Below, piece after piece: positions 24,141 through 36,100 of a stretch of 64,000 nucleotides of DNA; the first letter of the stretch is position 1, and the number at the start of each line of letters is the position of its first letter. The stretch spans positions 43,606,075-43,670,074 of the forward strand of contig CM059564.1 of NCBI GenBank assembly GCA_030386875.1, given 5' to 3'. The notes under the pieces were generated by a model, which saw only the letters and a list, made by a program, of their open reading frames with translations, was not told the origin of the DNA and did not search any database. This DNA is from Morinoia aosen. Lineage: Eukaryota > Arthropoda > Malacostraca > Amphipoda > Talitridae. Both the position numbers and the translations under genes were made by a program.

Positions 24141-27100
24141 GTATCCGTGTAATGTAATATAAGATGATATAATATAATGTAATAAGTATAACATTTGAAA
24201 TAAAAAATACAAAATAATAAATGTAAATTATAAAACATAAAATATAAAATAATGTAATATATGTATAATATATATAATATGTAATATAACCTTTATTTCA
24301 ACAGCGTTTGGTTCGGGAGGTACAGTCTCTTGAACAGAAAGATTTATAAAGGATCTGTATCAATGTAGGTAGTCTCATGGAAAGGATACATGAATGGTCT
24401 GTATCAATGGTAATATAACCTTTATTTTAACAGCATTTTGTTTCATGGGAAGTCTCATTAAAAAGACATATAGAGGATCATAATTATGTAAAGGACATGT
24501 AAAGGATCACATCCCCTATGCACATCCCATAGGCACATCCCCTAGGCACATCCCCTAGGCACATCCCTTAGGCACATCCCCTAGGCACATCCCTTCGGCA
24601 CATCCCCGAGGCACATCCCCGAGGCACATCCCCGAGGCACATCCCCGAGGCACATCCCCGAGGCACATCCCCGAGGCACATCCACGAGGCACATCCCCGA
24701 GGCACATCCCCGAGGCACATCCCCGAGGCACATCCCCGAGGCACATCCCCGAGGCACATCCCTTAGGCACATCCCTTAGGCACATCCCTGAGGCACATCC
24801 CCGAGGCACATCCCCGTGGCACATCCCCGAGGCACATCCCCGAGGCACATCCCCGAGGCACATCCCCGAGGCACATCCCCGTGGCACATCCCCGAGGCAC
24901 ATCCCCGAGGCACATCCCCGAGGCACATCCCCGAGGCACATCCCCGAGGCACATCCCCGAGGCACATCCCCGAGGCACATCCACGAGGCACATCCCCGAG
25001 GCACATCCCCGAGGCACATCCCCGAGGCACATCCCCGAGGCACATCCCTTAGGCACATCCCTTAGGCACATCCCCGAGGCACATCCCCGAGGCACATCCC
25101 CGTGGCACATCCCCGAGGCACATCCCCGAGGCACATCCCCGAGGCACATCCCCGAGGCACATCCTCTAGGCACATCCCCTAGGCACATCCCCTAGGCACA
25201 TCCCTTAGGCACATCCCCGAGGCACATCCCCGAGGCACATCCCCGAGGCACATCCCCGAGGCACATCCCCGAGGCACATCCCCGAGGCACATCCCCGAGG
25301 CACATCACCGAGGCACATCACCGAGGCACATCCCCGAGGCACATCCCCGAGGCACATCTTCGTAGCAAATCAGTTGAAAGCTTGTAGAACCCAATCCTTA
25401 ATCATCAGAGATTTACTTGCATTAATTTATAAATGAGTTACGTCCAAAACGTTTCCTTTTGCGCTCCCTCCGTTCGGTTGACCACGCCCTGGACACTCAC
25501 GTCCACACCTTGGGACGCGAGGGCCTCAGGCTCATTTTTTATTCTTGCTTCTCATTTTTGATAACTTTGTTTTGTGAAAAATCGTAGTTGATGCGCAGAT
25601 AACATTCCTGCTGAACTATTTCATTCCCACTGAAGCCACCTGAAATTTTGTTAACTGCAGTCATTTGAACAATTTAAACAATTTATTTACCACAAGTGAT
25701 ACGACAATATATTTTATCTTAAGTCTTATCGTCAATAGTAGCATTCTCTCTCTGCTTTATGACACGTGAATTAGAACAGGGGTTCCCAACCTGGGGGTGC
25801 GAGTCATCAATTATTCGAGTCTAATTCAAGTCCAGATAAATAAGATGTTGGCTATATCTTGGCACTTTTATTTCAGAAGTTGCCGGGTTCGAATGAAATG
25901 TTATTAGGTGTGAAGGGGCGAAAAAAGGTTGAGAAAACCCCTGCATTAAAGCAATGCAGATAGACGTCACCCACAAGAAGGCGGAACTTCAGAAGCAGAC
26001 AGCAGCTTTGGGCGTGTTGAGCATAGTTTTACTTGTCCTTATCACACTTCATCATGGTGTAGGCGCTCTCCTGAATGCTAAATCCCGCATTCCAACTCCA
26101 CATGGGCACAATAGGAGTGTTTTTGTTTGTGTGCGGCACAGCCGTGACTTGCGGGTTGCCAAGGCGCAAGCGGGACCGCCAAGTCATTACGAACGGGTTT
26201 TTGTTCCGCACAGCTAGGTGTGTGATCAATTGTGACTCTGGAGTGATGGATGTTGTATTGCAGTTTGAGAGTAAATATGTAACTGTACTTGCTTGATTTT
26301 TTCGTCACTTTATTGAGGATTAGCAAGAAAAGCGAAATTTTGGATAATGCTTTAGTGCGCATTATTTAAAGTGTCTTTCTTTTAGCGCATAGTTTATAAC
26401 GCGTTGTCTCATCGCTGGGGTTCGATTGCAAACAGGTAACGGTACTTGCTTGATTTCTTTTAATCATTTCGTTGAGGACTTGCTAGAGGCGCAAAATTTT
26501 AGAAAATACTCTAGTTTGCAATGCTTCATTTTCGCAGCTTTGACAAGTTATAAAGCTATACCCTATCCTCGTAAAAATCTACCATTACAAGCTTAGATTG
26601 TCAATCGGGGCTTCGAGCTTAAATGAATTTGTAGATTTACCTGGGCCTAAGTGTTGTGAAAGTTTTCTTTGTATTTAGCATGGTTGAGTTCTCCCCTGAG
26701 CAATTTTTTTAGAACAAAGATTTAACAGAATACTAGAAGTGGCATTTTCAACAAAACCTAGTTCATTATAAGCTTATTGAGTTAGTAGTATAATTTTGAT
26801 AAATCAATTTCGTGGGTTTGACATGTAAACTTCATCAGATTTCAAAGCCTTGAAGCCTTAGCAAAACTTGTTATTATCCCATTCAAGAAACATTTCTAGA
26901 TAATTTAATCATCGGGGATGTAGCTTTAGTGACCTCAAACGCTTCCTCCTATACTTGTGCCCGAAGTTAAGCAATGGCCTGAGGTGATGGATGACTTCAC
27001 TACAGACCGCATTGAGCTACCACGACATAGAAGTACTACGAGTACGCGGGACATTTCGAATCACTCAACTCATCACTGACTGCCTACTTTTATGACGTGC

Positions 27101-30100
27101 AGGTGAGAAGAGGAAGACGAGCGTGCAGAAGAGCACCCTCACCCCGGAGTGGAACGAGGAGTTCGAGTGGGACGTGTCAGAGAAGCCTCCCAGGCCTGAC
27201 GAGACCATGGAGGTCGAAGTCAAGGACTACGAGAGGCTTGGCTGGAATAAGTGAGTTTCCTTCTCAATGTTTCTTAACTTTCTATATCTGTTTCCTCCTC
27301 AACCTTTCTTAAGGAGATCATCCGGGTTTGAGACCTTTTTTCGTCCGATTCGTTTGAAAATTGGCCAGTATATGTCTTTTGTGAAAGTAAACCTTTTTTA
27401 CTCATGTCATTTTTTCGATTTAGGCCTTATTTTTTTTGACGAAAAATGAGTTTTTTGGTATATTTTATGCATATTTCAAAATGTATCTCCTCATTGAGTT
27501 TTGATGCTAGAACAAAAACAAAGACAGTTTTAGAATTCTTGAAACATTTTTAACAAACTCAGTAGGGCTTTTTTACAAATTCCAATTTTTTCGATTTTTT
27601 TGAATTCTTTTGAAATTTCTGAAATGAACAATTTTTTGGGTTTAGAGCTATATATTTTTTTTTAAATTCGAATTTCAAAAAAAGCCCTACTGAGTTTGTT
27701 AGAAATGTTCCAAGGATTCTAAAACTGTCTTTGGTTTTGTTCTAGCATAAAAACTCAATGAGGAGATACATTTTGAATGTTGAAGTTTTTTTTTTCTGGG
27801 TATTAGCCATAACAAAATTTTTTGTTGAAGTGTTATATAATGAACAATATATGTAATTGAATGCAGTTTTAATTTTTATTTCGATAATATCCATACATAA
27901 CTTCATATTCACACTGTAAATTGTGATTTCAAAAATAAAAAAATAAAAATAAAAATAAATTATTTTATTTTCAGAAATGAATTTTTGTTTTTTTTTCTGT
28001 CTGATTCTTATGAAATTTGACTATGATATGTAACTTTCGAAAAGAAACACAATTTATTCCATTCGTGCTTTTGATTTAGGCCTTAGTTTTTGCAAAAATT
28101 TGACAAATTGGTTTTTACGTATTGATATTTCACTGATGTTGATAGTTCAAGACGTATCTCCTCCTTCAGTTTTGATGCTAGAACAAAAACAAAGACAGTT
28201 TTAGAATCCTTGGAACATTTCTAACAAACTCAGCAGGGCTTTTTTCCATTTCCCATTTTTTCTCTTTTTATATGGGGGTCAAAATTGGTCGAAAATGAAA
28301 AACTTTGGTCCCCTCAACCCCCCCCCCCCCCTGGGGGGGGGGAATTATTGTCCGTAGCGCCATAAAATTTTAGGACCGAATAGTCCACTAACTAAGGGTC
28401 CTTTTCCAACAAAAACATGAGAAATGACCTGCGGACCGACAGGGGCCTGGCAGAGGCCTGGGATGGTCTCCTTATGCCGCTACATTTTTTTTCTCCTCAA
28501 CTTTTTTTAGCAGCTACACTTGTTTCTGTTTCCTTCTCAACGCTTCTTTGCCCGATACACTTGTTTTCGTTTCCTTCTCAAAGTTCTTTTACCCGCTGCA
28601 CTTGTTTCCACGTCATCGTTTTCCATGTCAGTGTTCTCAGATCAGTCATTCTAGCTCAGTTTTCTGGAAGTCAGCTGGTCGAACCTCGTGTTTATACCTC
28701 AATGTTTTCTCTACTCGAAGTCTATGCTGGTGAATGTAGAAGCCAAGATAACTTCGGCATCGATGCTTCTAAGTTTGAGTATTATAAGCAAGGCGAAAAG
28801 GCGAAACTTTGTGTCTTTTCAAAGTGTAAACTTTTTATAAATACTCCAGTAGTGCATTAATTCTTCCTCTTTTGGTTTTGTTTTACAGAGATTTTCGTGA
28901 AGAAGGACTGTTAGTCCGAAACGTTCAGTTTCATTTGCAAATTTTTAATGAACATTACTTTACGTGAAGCGATTTTCGCCTTGATTTTTATTCTGTATCA
29001 GTAGAAATTTGTAGGTCCCGAGATGAGAGTTAGGTTGACAACCTTTTTTGTCGACGTACGAGTGTAGATTTGCGATTTCCCCTTCACATGCCAACCATTC
29101 TGAAGATTATGATTCAATTGAAGATTGCATCACTGCGGCAATTGCAATATTAAGATTGCAATGATAATTACAATGCTGAGATGACAATGACAACAGCAAT
29201 GGTAAGATTACAATGACAATTGCAATGTCAAGATTGCCATGACAATTGCAACGCAATGGCAATTGCGTGCAATGTTAAAGCAATTGCCATGTTAAGATTG
29301 CAATGATTATATCAATGCAATGACAGTAACAACGCAACAACAGTAGCAGTGGAATAAATGCTACGTAATTATCATTGCAACATTAACATTACAACGACGA
29401 CCGCAGGCTGATGGGGAAGGCAACGCTGCCGCTGCGCAACTTGCTGCAGGGCAGCTCCGGCACGCTGGAGTTGCAGCAGCCGCTGCTGGACGCTGGGGAC
29501 CAGCCCACGCCGGGCCTCCTCAACCTGGCCGTGTCCTACACGCCTCCTGCTGGGGCGCGCCGGCCAGGGGCCCCGCCCCCTGCTGCTGGTGCTCCAGGTA
29601 CGGCCGGTGCTCTAGCCTCCAGCGTAAACGCCCCTGTGAGAACATTTAAAGTAAACTAGGCTGGGCGTGGGGTTTTGTTACTGAGCAGGCAAGGGTGTTG
29701 TTTGTTATTATGGTGTTTTTGTTTAAGAGTGGGGAAATATGAGTCGTTATCATATGTGTGTGACAAATTCTTGTACAGAACGAGTACGAATCCGCAGACA
29801 GTTTACACGGTGTTTGTTTTCCAGTCCCTCAGGCGGATGAAACTGTGGAATCTATAGGAGTTAACGCTCCCAGGGGAAATATGTGAGGTCCTGAGCTGAA
29901 GGTTTGGAAGGTCTTCTGTTTGTTGAAATAGTACAGGTTATTTTTCTTGCTACGGATCATCTTTTTTCGGTTGACTACTCTCTCGTTTTTCAGCACCTAC
30001 TTTCTTCTTCAACTTTCATCTTATTTCATAAACTTCTTTCTCAACTTACGGTTTCTATATCTCTTCTGCATAGATTCCGCGTTCTCCTTATCTCTATACT

Positions 30101-33100
30101 AATAAGACCCAATGATATTTTTATATCATCTTTAATCGAAATAAATTGTTTTTAATTTCAAGCTTTGATGTTGTTTCTGTGTCCTGCAGCTGCAGCGAAC
30201 GCTCCGACTGGAGGCTCAGCAGCAGCTCTCACGCACACGCATCAGGACTTCGGTGACGGTGAGATGTTCCAGTTAAATATAACTTGTTGTTAACGCACTC
30301 ATCGCGTTTCCGCGGTTGTTAACGGTTGGTTTGGTTAGGTTGTGTGTGGCAGAAATGGAAAATCCACTTTACTGCTCGAATACATTTTAATCCTTCCCTA
30401 GAAATACGAAAATACAATTGCACGATAACATTTAACCTCGTATGATAGTATGATAACACTTATACATTTAAAAAGTCGCTAAACTGATAAAATGTTATTC
30501 ATTTATATCAGAACGTGAATTATAAATTTACCGATTGGGACACATGTGGCCCAATACGCGTTGAACGTGTTGAACAATCGTAATGGTAGTTTGGTTTGAA
30601 GTACTTCACTCGTTTGGCATCTTGCCATGCCCTGAATAGTTGTATAGTTTTCTTATTGCGCTGCACATCGCTGTAAAGAAAAAAAATTTTATTTCTCTTT
30701 AATCGGTATAAGTATTCATTTAAGAAACATTTCATTGTAATCGGGATTATGGTGTTGAGTGTCTTCAGTGACTCCGTGGTGTGAGGACGGGTGTGGCGCT
30801 CGCTCCGAAACAAAGTGCCTATTGTTAGAAAGAATGTACCTCTAACCTAAATGGGTACCCACTCTCGTCCTGAGTATTCAAATGTGATTTAAATACCCCA
30901 TATATAAAAATAATCAAACTAAAAGCATAATATTCCCTCAAAAGCGTGAGAGTATTCAACCCTCGTTTACACAACGACCGCACTCCCTCAATCTTCAAGA
31001 TGGCTAACAAACGACGCAGTACCAGCAACAGCACCAACAACAGCACCAACAACAGCACCAACAACAGCAGCAACAACAGCACCGAATTTCAACCGAAGTT
31101 TGGTCAATACCCTGATGTGTCTAGCCTAACGAAAGGCGGTAAAGAAGTGGTCTCTGTCTTAATAAAATACTTCGATTCAGTGATGACAAAATTTAATAGT
31201 GATATTGAAAAAATGCAAAATGAAATAAGCCACCTTAAAACGCTATTTGGAACAAAAGAAGCGGAACACAAAAAAATTCTCGATGAACAGAACAAGAAAA
31301 TGGATAGCTTAACCTCCCGCCTCGACCAGTTGGAAAAAAATAATCAACGCCGAGACATTGAAGACAAAAAATGTACTCTCGTCATTTCTGGAAGGGAAAT
31401 ACCGCAATCTCACGCAAACGAAATCTGTAAGGATACAGTCTGCAAACTCCTGAAGGACAAGATCAACATTGACCTCTCCGACACTGATATGACGTCAGCT
31501 ACAAGAATGGGGAAAAAACCAGTAACTGGGAACGTAGATCAAAGAAACATTGCATTTGAACTAAAAGATTACAACAAAAAACGTGAAATTCTCAACGCCT
31601 GCCGAGAAAAGAAACCAAAGTTCTTCTTCATAAATGAATACCTCATACCTTCACGAGCTAACGCCATGTACATTCTGAGGATGGCCAAAAGGAAATTCCC
31701 GGATAAAGTTGGAACCCCAAAAACACAGGATGGAAACATTTTCATATTTAACCCCGGAAACCCAGATTCAAGACGCCGCGAGATCAACACGCCAGATGAC
31801 CTCGAGCAATACCTGATGCAACAACTCAATATGACATCAAAACAAGTCATGGGTGACTAGACTAGGTGATCTCCTCAATTTGATTGTCAGTTTTCGTGCT
31901 AGTTTAACCCCAATTAGATATCACATCAACTTATCCTCAACTTGATGTTAGCTTAACCTGAATCTATACAAATGTTTAACAGATGTGTTTGTAAACATTT
32001 ATGATAGGTGTATGTGAACTTTTGCAACAACGCAATCAGCAATTTTTACCTCCCAATGTTACTGTGATTTTTTTTCATTTTTTACCACTAAAGTTTTTTT
32101 ATTACGCGTAAACCATATTAGCTGATTATATCATTGTCATTAGGTGATCCCCTAAATTCCCTAGACTAGGTGATCCCCTAAATTAGTCAATTTCATATTC
32201 ACCCCCTAAATATGTCTATTTCGTATTAATTTAACCTCAATTAGGTATCATGTCAGTAAACCTCAACGTGATGCTCGTTCAACCTGAATCTATACAAGTG
32301 TATAACAGATGTGCTTGTAAACATTTATGACAGCTGTGTGTGAACTTTTGAAACAACGCAATCAGCAATTTTTTACCTCCCAATGTTACCGTGAATTTTT
32401 TCTCTTCTTAACCACTTAAGTATTATTACGCGTAAACCATATTAGCTGATTATATCATTGTCGTTGTAATCTTCTTATAATCTGATAATCGCTTCTGCCC
32501 TCCACTGCCATCGTACAACCATATTAGCTGATTATATCATTGTCGTTGTAATCTTCTTATAATCTGATTATATCATTGTCGTTGTAATCTTCTTATAATC
32601 TGATTATATCATTGTTCATTATAATCTATCAGCAATTTTTCACTTACCAATATTACTGTGAATTCTTCCTTATTTACCACTACAGTTATTATTACGCGTA
32701 AACCATATTAGCTGATTGTATCATTGTCATCATAATCTTTAAAACTTATTCCCTCTTGTATGTGAACTTATGAAAACGCCCTCAGCAATCTGTTTGCACC
32801 AATGTAGTGATATCGAACTCCAATATTATAACAAATAAATAATAGATGTGTGTGTAAACATCTATGACAACTGTGTGTCACATTTTGTAACATCGCAATT
32901 AGTAATTTTTCACCAACCAATGTTACTGTGAATTCTTCTCTATTTACCACTACAGTTATTATTACGCGTAAACCATATTAGCTGATTGTATCATTGTCGT
33001 CATAATCTTTAGAAATTTATTACCTGTTGTATGTGAACTTGCGAAAACGCCCTTAGCAATCTGTTTGCACCAATGTTGTGATATTGAACTCCATTATCAC

Positions 33101-36100
33101 TCGCTCATGGACTGAGTTTGTGTGTACTCACGAAATCGCGCTAGATTTTTCTTTTTTACTCTATTCTCTCTTACTTAATAAGCTACTTTTTAGACTGAAA
33201 TATCCCTTTAAGCTTGACTCTGTATTTCGTCTTAAGCTCTATAGTACCTAATTCTTACTTTTACTTATTTTAAATGACTGATCACCCTGTAATATTTGAG
33301 GAAATCGATCCAGATTTCAACCATTTGAACAGAATATATCCAAACCTAAACGACTCTCAAGAGTGTAGGTATACTAATATATCAGAATTCAACGAAACTA
33401 TACGAATAACTGACCGAGATTTCTCACTCCTGTGTTGGAACTGTAGGTCACTCTATCCAAAATTGGAAGAGATACAATGTACTATTACTGAACTTAAATA
33501 TAACCTAGACGTGATTAGCTTCACCGAAAGCTGGCTAGATGACTCGACTAAAGACATGATTCGATTTGAAAATTATCATAGTTACCATTCGCTAAGAAAA
33601 AACCAGCGGGGCGGAGGCATCAGCACATATATATCTAACCACATAGACTCGAGAACCATAGCAAGTGCAACCATGAATCAGGATCATATAGAATCACTCT
33701 TCGTAGAACTTTTTAGAGATGGTAAACGCATTGTGCTTGGAACGGTGTATAGGCCTCCTACAGCCTGTCCTATATCCTTCCTGAATGAATTGAATCGTAT
33801 TATTTCTCAGTTCAACAGGCCCTTATACAATGACATAATAATATGCGGTGACTTCAATTATGATCTACTGAAACATGAAAGCCATGAACCAATCTCTAAT
33901 TTCCTAACTACCTTTCAGTCTCAATCCTTCCTTCCGATCATTACAAAGCCTACACGAATAACCTCAGAGTGTGCTACGCTGCTTGACAATATCTTTATGA
34001 CAGACCCTAGTGATTTTCTTGCTGGAATAATTACTTCTGACTTATCAGATCACTTCCCAGTTTTTCTTATTAAGAAAAATGTCTATATTGCTTGCAACAC
34101 CAAGGCACGGGCTGAAACTTACTCATATCGTAAAATAAACGAATCAAATCTTGAAGAAATGCGCACCGTTCTAGAAGAATCAATGCCTACATTGCACATC
34201 TCTCAACAAAACAATAATACTACGAGCATTGATGAAGCAGTAGTAAAGTTGACTGAAACTATAATGACCGCATACAATCAGTGTTGCCCAATTGTAACTC
34301 GTACAGTTACCCCGAAAAATAAACATAAGCCCTGGATTACCAGAGACATCGTGATAAATATAAAGAAACGTCAAGCGTACCTAGCCCTCCTTTGCGAAGG
34401 ACGAATATCTAGAGAAACATATAACCGATTTAGAAACTATGTAACAAACCAGATAAGAACATCAAAAAAGAACTACTTTACGCTCAAGTTTACTCAATTC
34501 AAAACTGACGTTAAAAAGATTTGGCATCTCCTTAACTCCTGCTGTAAACCGAATAATGCCGATAAAAAGAAAATTGAATATGTTGTTCAAGATAATGTAA
34601 AATATCATGAGAAGAAAGAAATTGCTAATCTCTTTAACAACTTCTTCGTAAACGTAGGGAAAACAATAGCTGATGGTATTCCAAGTGAACCTACTGATCA
34701 CCTGGAATTTATGGATCATATTCGAGAACCCAACTCCTTTTTCTTTACGCCTACAAACTCCTCCGATGTAATTACGTGCATAAACAACATGAAAAATAAA
34801 TCGAGTGGGTTACAAACGTTTCCGACTAAAGTACTTAAAGTTATTGCTGACATTGTAGCCCCACTGATATCAAATATTATTAGCCAGTCTCTCTTACTAG
34901 GCACTTTCCCGAACTCCCTCAAAGTTGCTAGAGTAACCCCTATCTTTAAAAGTGGTGAAAAAACCTGTGTAAACAATTATCGACCTATCTCCATTCTACC
35001 AATTATTAGCAAAGTATTCGAAAAGATTGTGTATAAAAAAGTGTACTCTTATTTTGAACAAAAATCATTTCTTTACGATAAACAATACGGTTTTCGCTCT
35101 AAAAAATCAACAACACAGGCTATATTAAATCATTTACAATTCCTCTATTCTAATATAGATGAAGGAAAGCCTGTCTTCTCTGTATTTCTTGACTTCCGAA
35201 AAGCATTTGATTGTGTGGACCATAAAATACTATTATCGAAACTACACTGTTATGGCATTCGAGGGATTGCCCATGATTGGTTCAGATCATACCTAACAAA
35301 TCGGAAGCAATACGTTGTCATTGACGACGCAAAATCAGACCCACAGACAATTAGCCATGGAGTTCCACAAGGATCTGTTCTCGGGCCTCTCTTGTTTCTG
35401 ATTTTTATGAATGATATTGTAAAATCTACATCATTCTTCAAATTCATACTTTTTGCCGATGACAGTACGCTTTCTGCGGTCCTTCCGAACCAAAATCCTG
35501 CTATGATTGTGGAGAGTATAAATACTGAACTTCACAAGGTTTCATCGTGGCTCAAAGCTAATAAAATAAGCCTAAATATCGATAAAACAAATTATATTAC
35601 TTTCTCATACAAGAAAGATGTATCTCTCCCATGCATTAAAATTGGCGAAGGTGAAATCGAAGAAACCAACTCATGTAAGTTTCTGGGCATCATAATAGAT
35701 AAACATCTGACCTTCAAAGAGCACATCACTCATATTAGTTCTAAATTATCAAAATCCATCGGAATCCTAAATAAAGTTAAAAATTTTCTGCCTGAAACAG
35801 CTTTACAAATGCTCTACCGAACGCTCATTTCTCCATACTTGCAATACGGAATAGAAGCATGGCACGGAACTGATAAAAATAAAACCAACAAAATTTTTAC
35901 TCTGCAGAAAAGGGCTGTCAGAGCGGTAAAGAACCTAGAATATAATGCTCACACAAATGATTCTTTCAAAAATTTACAAATACTTAAACTTTCGGATCTA
36001 TACAAAATCTCCATCTGTAATTTCATTTACAAAACATTAAGAAATGATGGCGACAATAGCCTAAGACAATTATTGACTGCGCAAACTGGTCATCACGACC

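Noticed and set aside
24555..25195. Reading frames with CLGDVPRG and PEAHPRGT repeats
   Set aside because: A 13-bp array read in all frames, lying inside ferlin intron 1.
28417..28860. 147-codon open frame in ferlin intron 2
   Set aside because: Covers a degenerate intronic repeat; no homology and no phase-compatible splice sites with exons 2 and 3.
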